From Dolichospermum sp. ST_sed8 (lineage in GTDB: Bacteria; Cyanobacteriota; Cyanobacteriia; Cyanobacteriales; Nostocaceae): a stretch of 64,000 nt of DNA. The translations under genes and the position numbers were made by a program. The stretch is from NCBI GenBank assembly GCA_028658405.1, contig JAKOGY010000002.1, positions 1 to 64,000 of the forward strand, in the 5' to 3' direction. The number at the start of each line of letters is the position of its first letter. The stretch's first letter is position 1. Shown here one piece after another: positions 23,461-33,006 of the stretch. The notes under the pieces are model-generated. The model was given only the letters and a program-made list of their open reading frames with translations. It was not told the origin of the DNA and searched no databases.

Positions 23461-24987
23461 TCATAATTTTTGAGATTTTAACCACTCCTGCACAATTTTT
23501 TCCACGGGTTGAGATTGATTATCTACTTGATAATTCATCTTTTGTATTTCAGTCGTAGAAATTTTACCTCCTAATTGATTAATAGTTTCTGTTAATTCTG
23601 GATATTTTTGCAGAATTTCTTGATTAAAAATAGGTACAGCTTGGTAGGGTGGAAAGTATTTTTTATCATCTGCCAAAATCACTAAGTTTAAAAATGGAAT
23701 TAAGCCATCGGTAGAATTTGCAGCAATAAAATCTACTTTTTTTTCTTTGATAGCCTGATACATTAATCCTAATTCCATTTGTTTGATATTAGCAAATTTC
23801 AACCCATAAGTCTTAGCAAACCCTGGAAAACCATCGGCTCTTTCTAAAAATTCATACCCAAAACCTGCTTGCATTTGGGGAGTATATTTAGCAGCTTCTG
23901 AAAGGGTTTTAATTTGCCATTTTTTGGCATCTTCCCCGCTGACAATCATCGCAAAGGTATTTTCAAATCCTAAAGATGGCATCACGGTTAATTTATATTT
24001 TTCTTGATATGCTTGTTTGACTTTTTCATAAACAATTTGAGGATCTGTAATTGGTTTTTCTTTTAATACTGCTGTAAATGCTGTACCTGTATATTCTACA
24101 TAACCTGCTATTTTTCCAGTTTTAACTGCTTCATGAGCAATAAACGTTCCTCCTAAATTAAACCGACGATCTACTTTTAATTTAGTGTGATTTTCTATTT
24201 GTTGTGCTAATATTTCTGCTAAAATAACTTGTTCAGTAAAGTTTTTAGAACCGATAGAAATTGTTGCTGGTTTTTGTTGATAATTAAATGCTATTAATCC
24301 AGCTATGATTAAACTAATAATTCCTAAAATAATGGCAATCGGCCGATTAAATTTATCTTTCTTATCTACTTGATTCGTTAGTCTTTTCTCTAATAATCCT
24401 AATCCGAAATCTGCACTTAAAGCAATAAAAGCTGCGGGGACTGCACCTGCTAAAATCAAATCATTGTTAACTGTAGAAATGCCTCGAAAAATAAATACTC
24501 CCAAACCACCACCACCAATAGCAGCAGCAATTGTGGCAATTCCTACAGAGATAACTGTGGCTACTCTCACACCTGCTAAAATAACTGGTAAAGCCAGGGG
24601 AATTTCTACTTGCAATAGTAATTGTTGATCTGTCATTCCCATGCCTATTCCGGCTTCTTTAATGGCGGGATTAATGCTATTAATGCCAATATAAGTATTA
24701 CGAATTATGGGTAATAAAGCATAAAGAGTTAAAGCAACTATGGCGGGAGTTTTGCCAATTCCTCCTAAAAAAGGGACGGAAATTAAAAAACCAAAAATAG
24801 CTAAACTAGGGATGGTTTGAATGGCATTTGCTATACCAAGAATAGGAGATGCGAGTTTTGGTTTACGAGTAATAAAAATACCCACAGGAATACTAATAGA
24901 AATGGCTATTGTCATAGCTATTATTACTAATAATAAATGTTCGCCACTGTGAATAATTATTTCTGAACCATATTGAAATAAAAACAT
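23461..24987 (-). CDS. Osmoprotectant/betaine-type ABC permease fused to its substrate-binding domain
   Basis: The 508-residue protein has a ProW/OpuCB-type permease (about 1-205) with the EAA loop EAGIGMGMTDQQLLLQVEIP. A further membrane helix (about 217-235) leads to a ProX/OpuCC-type binding domain from 242 (ISIGSKNFTEQVILAEILAQ, then YVEYTGTAFTAVL). Such fusions import glycine betaine, choline, carnitine or other quaternary amines. The EgtU ergothioneine importer has the same architecture, and ergothioneine is itself a trimethylammonium compound; egtB and egtD lie 2.6 kb away. Substrate is not decidable from sequence alone. The ATPase gene of the same transporter is 640 bases upstream, separated by a cassette. 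Confidence 0.88.
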   Translation of the reverse strand: MFLFQYGSEIIIHSGEHLLLVIIAMTIAISISIPVGIFITRKPKLASPILGIANAIQTIPSLAIFGFLISVPFLGGIGKTPAIVALTLYALLPIIRNTYIGINSINPAIKEAGIGMGMTDQQLLLQVEIPLALPVILAGVRVATVISVGIATIAAAIGGGGLGVFIFRGISTVNNDLILAGAVPAAFIALSADFGLGLLEKRLTNQVDKKDKFNRPIAIILGIISLIIAGLIAFNYQQKPATISIGSKNFTEQVILAEILAQQIENHTKLKVDRRFNLGGTFIAHEAVKTGKIAGYVEYTGTAFTAVLKEKPITDPQIVYEKVKQAYQEKYKLTVMPSLGFENTFAMIVSGEDAKKWQIKTLSEAAKYTPQMQAGFGYEFLERADGFPGFAKTYGLKFANIKQMELGLMYQAIKEKKVDFIAANSTDGLIPFLNLVILADDKKYFPPYQAVPIFNQEILQKYPELTETINQLGGKISTTEIQKMNYQVDNQSQPVEKIVQEWLKSQKL

Positions 24988-25020
24988 GATTTTTGCTATT
25001 TTTAATTGATTTTAAGTAAG

Positions 25021-25160
<140 letters not shown>

Positions 25161-25172
25161 AAAGAATAAGAA

Positions 25173-25538
25173 TTAAGAGTTAGAATTATTCAGAATAGCT
25201 TTTGCATAACTATCTAATAATCTACTAACTTCTTGCAGTTTCAACATTAATTCTGATGTATTACCATATCCTAAATCTTGTGTGAGAATAAGATAGTATC
25301 TACATTCTTCTAGTGAAGCTTGTGCAATATTCATAAATCTTACTTTATCTAAATCTCCTTTTTTCTTAAATCCTTCCGCAATATTTGCCGGAATAGAAAC
25401 TGATGCACGTCTAAACTGAGAGGTCAGTCCATATATTTCTAATTTGGGAAAATCCGCAGTTAATTGATATACTCCTAACACAAATTGATGTGCTTTTTGC
25501 CAAACTATTAAATCTTCAAATGTTCTTGCAGGTTGCAT
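25173..25538 (-). CDS. Four-helix-bundle protein (S23 / 23S rRNA intervening-sequence family)
   Basis: The 121-residue protein matches the S23-type four-helix-bundle family: FEDLIVWQKAHQFVLGVYQL, FPKLEIYGLTSQFRRASVSI, PANIAEGFKKK and AQASLEECRYYLIL. Members were first seen in intervening sequences of 23S rRNA but are mostly encoded elsewhere; function is unknown. Here the gene separates the two subunits of one ABC transporter and is bracketed by inverted heptamer arrays. This suggests that it arrived as a mobile cassette. Confidence 0.93.
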   Translation of the reverse strand: MQPARTFEDLIVWQKAHQFVLGVYQLTADFPKLEIYGLTSQFRRASVSIPANIAEGFKKKGDLDKVRFMNIAQASLEECRYYLILTQDLGYGNTSELMLKLQEVSRLLDSYAKAILNNSNS

Positions 25539-25545
25539 TTATTCT

Positions 25546-25620
<75 letters not shown>

Positions 25621-25629
25621 CTTACGATT

Positions 25630-26397
25630 TTAATTAAGTTGTTGCCAATTATTTCCAGTATTTAAACAAGCCATAAAAGCCTGTGCTTCTGGATGTTGAG
25701 ATTGGATAAATTCTCTTCTCGTTCCTAAGAAAACTAAATTTCCTGCATCCATTAAACCAACTCTTGTAGCTAAAAAGAATGCTTCTTGAATATCATGGGT
25801 GACAAAGATCACGGTTTTTCCTAATTGTTGTTGTAAATAATGGAATTGTTGTTGTAATTCTAAACGAGTGATCGGATCAAGTGCGCCAAAAGGTTCATCC
25901 ATTAATAATATCGGTGGATCTGCGGCTAAAGCCCTAGCAACTCCGACGCGCTGACGTTGGCCTCCTGATAATTGGTGGGGATAACGTTGAGCAAATTTTT
26001 CTGGTTCTAAACCCACTAAGTCTAACATTTCATGTACTCTATTTTGAATTTTCGGTGGTGGCCAATTTTCTAAAGATGGGACAAGTCCAATATTTTCAGC
26101 GATGGTAAAATGAGGAAATAAACCTGTTTCTTGAATGACGTAACCTATCCGTCTTCTCAGTTTAATGGCATCCCAGTTAGTTGTAGGATGATTTTGGACT
26201 AAAACTTGTCCTTGGGTGGGTAAAAGTAAATGATTGATTAATTTTAAAGTTGTGGTTTTTCCGCTACCACTACGCCCTAATAAAACAAGTGCTTCCCCTT
26301 GATAAATACTCAGATTTAACCCAGATAAGAGGAGACGATGATTAATTTCAAAACTGACATTACGAAACTCAACTGCAATTTCTGATATTGTAGACAT
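25630..26397 (-). CDS. Quaternary-amine ABC transporter ATP-binding protein
   Basis: The 255-residue ATPase has Walker A GRSGSGKTT, signature LSGGQRQRVGVARAL, Walker B ILLMDEPFGALDP and the switch histidine in VIFVTHD. It resembles OpuCA/ProV but lacks the C-terminal CBS domains used for ionic-strength sensing in OpuCA/OpuAA. EgtV of ergothioneine importers is also this fold, so the lack of CBS domains does not decide the substrate. It is the partner of the permease-binding protein fusion downstream. The adjoining DNA (26398-26789) is a 390-base gap without visible features. Confidence 0.92.
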   Translation of the reverse strand: MSTISEIAVEFRNVSFEINHRLLLSGLNLSIYQGEALVLLGRSGSGKTTTLKLINHLLLPTQGQVLVQNHPTTNWDAIKLRRRIGYVIQETGLFPHFTIAENIGLVPSLENWPPPKIQNRVHEMLDLVGLEPEKFAQRYPHQLSGGQRQRVGVARALAADPPILLMDEPFGALDPITRLELQQQFHYLQQQLGKTVIFVTHDIQEAFFLATRVGLMDAGNLVFLGTRREFIQSQHPEAQAFMACLNTGNNWQQLN

Positions 26398-26789
26398 AAT
26401 GGTTTAGTTGAATAAAGCACACTTACAGCAAAATTAGCGAGTCACTGAGTTAGTAGTAAAACCCTGTTAATACTGGATTTTTAATTTAAATTGTGATTTT
26501 TTTATCTGCAATTTGTTCCATTAATCATATAACTGCTTTGGGGGTGGGTATTTTTGATCCACCTCTTTCTACTTTACTAAGATTTTATGTCTGAGTGAGT
26601 ATTCTCCACCTCTAACACCTCTCAATCTTTAGTAAGGGATAAACTCTTGAAAAACAGCTATTTTTCAGCCTTGACTTCTCATTGATAAGGTATACATTTA
26701 TAGAAATTCATTGTTGTAGATTTAATTACTTTCTCTTTTTAACTGCATCAAATTGAGCAAATTTATACCTGCATAGGCAACGTTAGCTA
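26398..26789. other. Intergenic region without visible gene
   Basis: This AT-rich 390-base region lies between divergently oriented genes and must contain the promoters for the ABC ATPase (minus) and the debranching enzyme (plus). I see no repeats, operators or RNA genes that I can support. Confidence 0.4.
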
Positions 26790-29051
26790 ATGACACTTAA
26801 TACATTAATGACTCCAGAAACAATTGTCCTCGATGGCAGAACTTTTACTCCCGCAGATCAAAAAGAGATTGCAGAATGGCCTTGTGTAGTCAGTCAAAGA
26901 CCACAACCAACGATTACAGTTAAAGATGATGATTTATTCCTAGTCACAGATACGATGGGGAATATTTCCGGTTGTTATCTTTATGGTAGTACCCCGAGTA
27001 TGGGGATGTTTTGCCGCGATACCCGGTTTTTGAGTCGTTTAGAGTTACAAATTGAAGGGCGATCGCCTACATTACTGAGTAGCAACGCTGACAAGGGATT
27101 TGCTCTCTCGGTTTTATGTACTAATCCTGATTTAGAGAATCTGTTTCCAGCTGATACCGTGGGGATTCGGCGAGAAATGGTCCTCAATGGGGCATTATTT
27201 GAAGAAATAGAAGTTGCTAATTACAACACTACCAGCATTAGTTTTGAACTTAGTCTCAGTTTTGACGCTGATTTTGTGGATTTATTTGAAGTCAGGGGTC
27301 ATCACAGACAAAAGCAGGGAAAACGTTTATATCTAAATCAATCAACATCTGATAGTGTTGCATCTTCATCCACTCAAATTCACAGAGAAGAATCCCTTAC
27401 TCTGGCTTATCAGGGTTTAGATGGTTCAATTATGGAGTCTCTCGTTCAATTTCAGCATCTGCAACCAAGTCATTTTCACGGTTATACCGCAGTTTGGCGG
27501 CTAGAATTGGCGGCTCACGAAACTAAAAAGCTAGGTTATCGCTTAAGTATGTTAACTGATAAGCAGCCTAGCACTACTATCAGTGCTGCCGCTACCTTAG
27601 CACAAGCGAAAGCTACTGAGTTAATGGAGGAGCAAAATTGGTTACATCAAATTACTCGGATTAGCTCGGATAAAAGTCTTTTTAATCGCGTAGTCTCAAG
27701 GGCTGAACAAGATATATATTTGTTACTTCAGTCTTTTGGCAAGCATAAAACTGTTTCTGCGGGTGTTCCTTGGTTTTCCACTTTGTTTGGACGGGATTCC
27801 ATTATTACCGCTTCCCAAACCTTGATGTTAAATCCCCAAATTGCCAAAGAAACGTTGTTACTTTTGGCAGAATATCAAGGTCAAACTGAGAATATTTGGC
27901 GTGAAGAAGAACCAGGTAAGATTTTACACGAACTGCGGTTAGGGGAAATGGCCAGATGTCAAGAAATTCCCCATACACCCTACTACGGTACAGTTGATGC
28001 CACTCCTCTGTGGTTAATGTTGTATGCTGAATACTACAGTTGGACTCATGACCAAGAAACCTTGGAAGCACTGTGGCCAAATGCTTTAGCGGCTATGGGT
28101 TGGATTGATCGTCAACTTCAGGAAACTGGCTATCTCAGCTATGCTCGGAAATCTGAAGGTGGTCTTGTTAACCAAGGTTGGAAAGATTCTGGTAACTGTA
28201 TTGTTAACCGCAAAGGGGAATTAGCCACTGGTTCTATTTCTCTGTGTGAGGTGCAAGCTTATGTCTATGCAGCAAAAAACCGCCTGACGGAAATTGCCAA
28301 AATCCAACAACGTCCAGACTTAGCAGAACTTTGGCAAACTGAAGCTAGAAAACTCAGAGCTAAGTTTAACCAGGATTTTTGGTTAGAAGATGAAGATTTC
28401 TGTGCTTTAGCATTAGATGGTGAGGGTAAACCCGTAGATAGTATTACCTCTAATCCTGGTCATTGTTTAAATTTGGGGATATTTACATCAACAAAAGCCT
28501 ATAGTGTGGCGGAAAGGTTGCGAGCGCCTGATATGTTTAATGGTTGGGGAATTAGAACCTTGAGTAGTTTGTCACCAGCATATAATCCCATGGGTTATCA
28601 CATTGGTTCAGTTTGGCCTCATGATAATTCTATGATTGCCATGGGATTGCGATCGCTTGGTTTAATAGATCAATCTTTGGAATTATTTCAAGGGTTATTT
28701 AATATGACCGGCAAACAGCCCTATCAACGCCCCCCAGAACTATTTTGCGGCTATGAAATGAATGGTGATAATAGTCCTGTCCAGTATCCCGTTGCTTGTA
28801 GTCCCCAAGCTTGGGCTACAGGGAGTATTTTTCAACTCTTGCAAATGATGGTGAATTTAGTCCCAGACGCGCAAAATAATTGTTTGCGAATCATTGACCC
28901 AGCTTTACCAAAGTCAATCAATCGTTTATCTTTTCACAATTTGCGGGTTGGGGGGACAGTTTTAGATTTAGAATTTGAGCGAGTTGGTAGCACTACCGCT
29001 TGTCGTGTTGCCAAAAAACGCGGTAATTTGCGTGTCGTCATTGAGGCTTAA
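26790..29051 (+). CDS. Amylo-alpha-1,6-glucosidase-type glycogen debranching protein
   Basis: The 753-residue protein has an N-terminal glycogen-debranching-like beta domain (about 40-300: DTMGNISGCYLYGSTPSMGM, FCRDTRFLSRLEL). A C-terminal (alpha/alpha)6 barrel of the GDE_C type (about 310-690) carries AGVPWFSTLFGRDSIITASQ, GTVDATPLWLML and YHIGSVWPHDNSMIA. Such enzymes hydrolyse alpha-1,6 branches or related oligosaccharides. Unlike GlgX it belongs to glycoside hydrolase-like family GH133/GH15-type folds. It is a single gene upstream of a 154-base MITE. Two start codons (26790 and 26808) are possible. Confidence 0.9.
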   Translation: MTLNTLMTPETIVLDGRTFTPADQKEIAEWPCVVSQRPQPTITVKDDDLFLVTDTMGNISGCYLYGSTPSMGMFCRDTRFLSRLELQIEGRSPTLLSSNADKGFALSVLCTNPDLENLFPADTVGIRREMVLNGALFEEIEVANYNTTSISFELSLSFDADFVDLFEVRGHHRQKQGKRLYLNQSTSDSVASSSTQIHREESLTLAYQGLDGSIMESLVQFQHLQPSHFHGYTAVWRLELAAHETKKLGYRLSMLTDKQPSTTISAAATLAQAKATELMEEQNWLHQITRISSDKSLFNRVVSRAEQDIYLLLQSFGKHKTVSAGVPWFSTLFGRDSIITASQTLMLNPQIAKETLLLLAEYQGQTENIWREEEPGKILHELRLGEMARCQEIPHTPYYGTVDATPLWLMLYAEYYSWTHDQETLEALWPNALAAMGWIDRQLQETGYLSYARKSEGGLVNQGWKDSGNCIVNRKGELATGSISLCEVQAYVYAAKNRLTEIAKIQQRPDLAELWQTEARKLRAKFNQDFWLEDEDFCALALDGEGKPVDSITSNPGHCLNLGIFTSTKAYSVAERLRAPDMFNGWGIRTLSSLSPAYNPMGYHIGSVWPHDNSMIAMGLRSLGLIDQSLELFQGLFNMTGKQPYQRPPELFCGYEMNGDNSPVQYPVACSPQAWATGSIFQLLQMMVNLVPDAQNNCLRIIDPALPKSINRLSFHNLRVGGTVLDLEFERVGSTTACRVAKKRGNLRVVIEA

Positions 29052-29076
29052 ATAAATATCTCGTTCCTAGTCTCTA

Positions 29077-29230
29077 GTAGTCTGTCAAATAAATTTTGAC
29101 GGATAAGAAACGAACCACGTTCGCGAAGCGTCCCGGAGGGATATAGGCACGAAGGACACGAAGGAAGAAGGAAGAAGGAAGAATCAAAATGGCAACAAAT
29201 GAACCCGTCAATTAGTTCTTGACAGACTAC
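29077..29230. mobile_element. 154-base MITE, family A, copy 1
   Basis: Ends GTAGTCTGTCAA and TTGACAGACTAC, flanked by TA on both sides (29075-29076, 29231-29232). Terminal inverted repeats extend about 26 bases imperfectly. A second copy of identical length in opposite orientation lies at 32853-33006. The interior carries CGAACCACGTTCGCGAAGCG and GAAGGAA heptamers also found at 36990-37045 and 38560-38615. Confidence 0.92.
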
Positions 29231-29251
29231 TAGATATCTGGTGGGAATGAG

Positions 29252-29281
29252 TGTAGAGACGTTCCATGGAACGTCTCTACA
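29252..29281. repeat. Palindromic repeat before the CobW gene
   Basis: TGTAGAGACGTTCCATGGAA followed by CGTCTCTACA is a perfect 30-base palindrome. It is a dispersed cyanobacterial repeat type and could form a hairpin in the leader of the CobW gene. Confidence 0.8.
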
Positions 29282-29363
29282 TTATTTTTCACCAGATGTC
29301 TAATGTCTTCTTCGTGATTTTTGCTATCATCATAAGCAAGATTATCAAACTTGCTTTGACATT

Positions 29364-30359
29364 ATGATCACTATGGCTAACACCACGCTGACGCTATCAG
29401 AAACATTCACTCCAGTACCAGTAACCGTTTTAACAGGCTATTTAGGCGCGGGTAAAACTACGCTATTAAATCATATTCTTACTTACGAACACGGTAAAAA
29501 AGTCGCCGTTATTGTTAATGAATTTGGAGAAGTAGGTATTGATAATCAATTGGTAATTGATGCAGATGAAGAAATATTTGAAATGAATAATGGCTGTATT
29601 TGTTGTACAGTGCGGGGTGATTTAATTCGCATCATTGGCAATTTAATGAAACGCCGTGATAAGTTTGATCATTTAGTCATTGAAACCACGGGATTAGCTG
29701 ATCCTGCACCTGTAATTCAAACGTTTTTTGTGGATGAAGATTTGCAAAGTCAATTGTCCTTAGATGCAGTAGTGACAGTTGTTGATGCTAAACATATTTG
29801 GCAACATTGGGAAGCAGACGAAGCCCAAGAACAAATTGCTTTTGCTGATGTGATTTTATTGAATAAAACTGATTTAGTAACACCAGAAGTTTTAAATGAG
29901 TTAGAAACTCGTATTCGCTCAATGAATGCAATGGCAAAAATTCACCGCACCCATAATTCTGAATTAGCAATGTCAGCTTTATTAGGAGTGAACGCATTTA
30001 ATTTAGATCATGCTTTAGAAATTGATCCTCATTTCTTAGGAGAAGATGCTCATGTTCATGATGAAAGTGTTTATTCTGTGGCTATAGTTGCAGAAGGGAC
30101 TATAAATGGTGAAAAAATCAATGCCTGGATGTCAGAATTACTCAGAACTCAAGGGACAGATATTTTCAGAATGAAGGGGATTTTAAATATTGAAAATGAA
30201 GATGATCGTTTTGTTTTCCAAGGAGTCCACATGATATTTGAGGGTAAAGCCGATAGACCTTGGAAAGTCAATGAAAAGCGTAAAAATGAACTTGTATTTA
30301 TTGGTAGAAATTTAGATGAAGCTAAATTGAAACAAGATTTTTTTGCTTGCATGAGTTAG
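29364..30359 (+). CDS. COG0523 (CobW/ZNG1-type) GTPase, putative metal chaperone
   Basis: The 331-residue protein is a G3E GTPase. The P-loop GYLGAGKTT is at 25-33, the metal-binding CxCC motif GCICCTV at 77-83 (Cys78, Cys80, Cys81), and the base-recognition motif LNKTD at about 171-175. A histidine/acid-rich segment (DPHFLGEDAHVHDES) precedes the C-terminal CobW_C domain. Such proteins deliver zinc or other metals to client enzymes, and cyanobacterial members are often controlled by Zur. I do not find a convincing Zur box upstream. A WD40 protein follows on the same strand, but after a 375-base repeat-bearing gap. ATG 29373 is an alternative start. Confidence 0.92.
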   Translation: MITMANTTLTLSETFTPVPVTVLTGYLGAGKTTLLNHILTYEHGKKVAVIVNEFGEVGIDNQLVIDADEEIFEMNNGCICCTVRGDLIRIIGNLMKRRDKFDHLVIETTGLADPAPVIQTFFVDEDLQSQLSLDAVVTVVDAKHIWQHWEADEAQEQIAFADVILLNKTDLVTPEVLNELETRIRSMNAMAKIHRTHNSELAMSALLGVNAFNLDHALEIDPHFLGEDAHVHDESVYSVAIVAEGTINGEKINAWMSELLRTQGTDIFRMKGILNIENEDDRFVFQGVHMIFEGKADRPWKVNEKRKNELVFIGRNLDEAKLKQDFFACMS

Positions 30360-30370
30360 ATATGGTTTTG

Positions 30371-30390
30371 GTGGGCAATGCCCACCCTAC
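30371..30390. repeat. Palindromic repeat GTGGGCAATGCCCACCCTAC
   Basis: Identical to 2251-2270. It lies just after the CobW gene and may form a hairpin terminator. Confidence 0.8.
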
Positions 30391-30519
30391 TTGATTTATT
30401 GAGGAATTTAGGAATCTGAGAACAAGAGAAAATAAATAGGGCTTGCAAAAAAGAAAGCAAAAGCATTGATAAATAAAAGTTTACAGGGTTTTACACGCAA
30501 AAAAGTGCAAGATTATTAA

Positions 30520-30720
30520 CAATAAATGTTTAAAACCCTTGCATTTTAACTAAAAATAACCGCGTAAATTCGAGGGCTAATTTCCCAATTCTTCCTTCTT
30601 CCTTCTTTCTTCTTTCTTCCTTCTTCCTTCTTCCTTCTTCCTTCGTGTCCTTCGCTCCTTCGTGGTTCATTAACTCCTAATTCGGTGACTCCTAGCCCTA
30701 ACAAAAAGATTTTTTCAACA
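30520..30720. repeat. Compound repeat: AACCGYGTAAATT segment plus CTTCCTT heptamers
   Basis: TTTTAACTAAAAATAACCGC followed by GTAAATTCGAGGGCTAATTT, then CTTCCTT heptamers and CGTGTCCTTCGCTCCTTCGT. The whole block returns in inverted order at 38515-38700, so it is a dispersed unit of about 190 bases. It lies directly upstream of the WD40 gene. Confidence 0.8.
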
Positions 30721-30735
30721 AGCCCTAAATAAACT

Positions 30736-31785
30736 ATGAATTTAACAATTAATACATCTCCAGAATTTACCAAACAGTATTCCACAAAACTTGCAGATTA
30801 TGTCACTGCTTTAGCTTGGTCTCCTCAAGGTGAAATACTCGCAGCTAGTTCTGCTGCTGGAGAAGTTGTTTTATGGAAAAATGACGAATTAACAATCTTG
30901 CAATCTGCCACAGATAAAGCAGTAAATTGTTTGGCATTTTCCCATGATGGTAAATATTTAGCTATTGGTGGACAAGATGGAAAAGTGAAAATTTGGTGCG
31001 AAAATAAATTAATTACCACTTTAGAAAATGCCCCTGTTTGGGTTGATCAATTAGCATGGAATCATACTAATAATCAACTAGCTTTTAGTTTAGGACGTTA
31101 TGTGCAAATTTGGGATGCAGACACATCAAAAATTGTTGTCACTCTCACCTTTAATGATTCCTCAATTTTGGGAATTGATTGGCGCAAAGATGGCAAGTAT
31201 TTGGCTATTAATGGCTATAAAGGGGTAAAAATTTGGTCTACTCAAGATTGGGACGAAGAACCATTTGTCCTGGCAATGTCTACCGTCAGTACAGCAATGG
31301 CTTGGTCTAGTGATGGTGAATATTTAGCATCTGGAAATATGGATCGGACTCTCACTGTTTTACAATGGGAAAACCCTGATCCTTGGGTAATGCGCGGCTT
31401 TCCTGGGAAAATTCGTCATCTCGCATGGTCAGACCTAAAAACATCCACTGGTGCGCCACTGCTGGCTGTTTCCAGTGTTGAGGGCATAGTTTTATGGGAA
31501 AAGTCCGCAGATGAATCTGTGGGTTGGGAAGCGCAAGTATTAACCAATCATGTGGATATTATTCAAGCAATATCTTTTGCACCCCAAAGCTTTATTCTCG
31601 CTTCTGCTGGCGCTGACGGTTGGTTGTGTTTGTGGGATGAAAACAAAGAAGTATCACAGATTTTTACTGACACTTTGGCAGGTTTTTCTACTCTATCTTG
31701 GCATCCTCAAGGACAATTATTAGCCGCAGGTGGTGAACAAGGTGAATTAATAATTTGGTCAACTCCTTTGAGGAATATGGATTGA
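30736..31785 (+). CDS. WD40-repeat protein
   Basis: The 349-residue protein is a WD40 beta-propeller of about seven blades. Blade signatures include ALAWSPQGEILAASSAAGEV, LAFSHDGKYLAIGGQDGKVKIW, IDWRKDGKYLAINGYKGVKIW, MAWSSDGEYLASGNMDRTL and LSWHPQGQLLAAGGEQGELIIW. There is no signal peptide, so it is cytosolic. It may act as a scaffold. It lies downstream of the CobW GTPase, an association I have seen reported for cyanobacteria but cannot quantify here. Confidence 0.88.
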   Translation: MNLTINTSPEFTKQYSTKLADYVTALAWSPQGEILAASSAAGEVVLWKNDELTILQSATDKAVNCLAFSHDGKYLAIGGQDGKVKIWCENKLITTLENAPVWVDQLAWNHTNNQLAFSLGRYVQIWDADTSKIVVTLTFNDSSILGIDWRKDGKYLAINGYKGVKIWSTQDWDEEPFVLAMSTVSTAMAWSSDGEYLASGNMDRTLTVLQWENPDPWVMRGFPGKIRHLAWSDLKTSTGAPLLAVSSVEGIVLWEKSADESVGWEAQVLTNHVDIIQAISFAPQSFILASAGADGWLCLWDENKEVSQIFTDTLAGFSTLSWHPQGQLLAAGGEQGELIIWSTPLRNMD

Positions 31786-31900
31786 ATGAACCACGAAGGT
31801 ACGAAGGACACGAAGGAAGAAAAGAAGAAGAAGAAGATAGAAGAGAAGAAAAATTAAAATTCTCCTAAATATATTTATTGAGGGGGTTTTTATCCTTGTA

Positions 31901-32025
31901 GAGACTTGCAAATAAAAAAATATTCCAGAATTGTTTGTGGTGTAGCCTAAACAGGCTGCTAATAATACGAGGAGGGGCCAGATGCCCATCCCACAATATT
32001 GGATAATTTATTTTTTGGAGTTCTC
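31901..32025. mobile_element. Inverted-repeat element, family C, copy 1
   Basis: Starts GAGACTTGCAAATAAAAAAA and ends TTTTTTGGAGTTCTC, 125 bases. Shared interior: CTAATAATACGAGGAGG, CCAGATGCCCATC. A 151-base copy at 59751-59901 has an additional internal segment near its 3' side. Confidence 0.8.
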
Positions 32026-32029
32026 TTCT

Positions 32030-32770
32030 TTAAAGAATTTGTGATAAAAATTTTCTGGTTCTCTCTTCTTTGGGATTAGTAAAAAAGGTGTCGGGGGTAG
32101 AGGATTCAACTAACAAACCGCTATCCATTAGCACTACTCTATCAGCAACTTCCCGCGCAAATCCGACTTCATGGGTGACAACTACCATTGTCATTCCTTC
32201 ACTAGCTAAATTTCGCATAACATCTAAAACTTCTCTCACCATTTCTGGATCTAATGCTGATGTGGGTTCATCAAATAACATGATTTTTGGTTGCATTGCC
32301 AATGCACGCGCTATGGCTACTCGTTGTTGTTGTCCTCCAGATAATTGTCCTGGATATTTTTGCGCTTGTGCTAAAATTCCCACTCTTTCTAATAATTGCA
32401 TTGCTAATTCTTCTGCTTTAACTTTGGAGATTTTGCGAACATAGGTTGGTGCTAAGGTGATATTTTGGAGAACTGTTAAATGGGGAAATAAGTTAAATTG
32501 CTGGAATACCATCCCCACTTCTTTACGAATGGTTTCAATATTTCTTAAATCATGACTAATGGTAATTCCGTCAATGGTAATAATTCCCTGTTGATATTCT
32601 TCTAAAGCGTTAAATGTTCTAATAAAGGTTGATTTTCCTGAACCGGAAGGTCCCATTAAAACAACTACTTCTCCCCGTTCTACGGTTAAGCTGACACCTT
32701 GGAGAACGTGAAATTTACCATACCATTTATGAACATCTTCAGCAATTATTATGGGTTTTGATTCTGTCAT
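32030..32770 (-). CDS. bgtA: Amino-acid ABC transporter ATP-binding protein
   Basis: The 246-residue ATPase is of the polar-amino-acid (GlnQ/HisP) type. Walker A is GPSGSGKST, followed by [20 protein letters not shown], signature [15 protein letters not shown], Walker [14 protein letters not shown] and [17 protein letters not shown]. In Anabaena PCC 7120 the order natF-natG-natH-bgtA encodes the N-II acidic/neutral amino-acid permease, and BgtA also energises the basic amino-acid permease. The same order is kept here. A 154-base MITE now separates natH from bgtA, so cotranscription may be weakened. Confidence 0.87.
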   Translation of the reverse strand: MTESKPIIIAEDVHKWYGKFHVLQGVSLTVERGEVVVLMGPSGSGKSTFIRTFNALEEYQQGIITIDGITISHDLRNIETIRKEVGMVFQQFNLFPHLTVLQNITLAPTYVRKISKVKAEELAMQLLERVGILAQAQKYPGQLSGGQQQRVAIARALAMQPKIMLFDEPTSALDPEMVREVLDVMRNLASEGMTMVVVTHEVGFAREVADRVVLMDSGLLVESSTPDTFFTNPKEERTRKFLSQIL

Positions 32771-32822
32771 AGATTACTCCTATTTTAATAATCTTAATAC
32801 CTATTTTAATGAGCAGAATAAA

Positions 32823-32852
32823 TGTTGGGTTTCCTTACGTCAACCCAACCTA
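32823..32852. repeat. Short GTTGGGTT ... AACCCAACC hairpin
   Basis: TGTTGGGTTTCCTTACGTCA followed by ACCCAACCTA is a fold-back repeat immediately beside the family A MITE. It is related to the longer fold-back at 43662-43759. Confidence 0.6.
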
Positions 32853-33006
32853 CTAGTCTGTCAAGAACTAATTGACGGGTTCATTTGTTGCCATTTTGAT
32901 TCTTCCTTCTTCCTTCTTCCTTCGTGTCCTTCGTGCCTATATCCCTCCGGGACGCTTCGCGAACGTGGTTCGTTTCTTATCCGTCAAAATTTATTTGACA
33001 GACTAC
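32853..33006. mobile_element. 154-base MITE, family A, copy 2
   Basis: Inverted copy of 29077-29230 with ends CTAGTCTGTCAA and TTGACAGACTAC, TA at 32851-32852 and 33007-33008. It abuts natH: the natH stop codon TAG (33008-33006) is formed from the TA duplication and the first base of the element. Confidence 0.92.

Noticed and set aside
29310-29363. Zur-type operator upstream of the CobW gene
   Set aside because: The best palindrome (GCTATCATCATAAGC) matches the cyanobacterial Zur consensus poorly.
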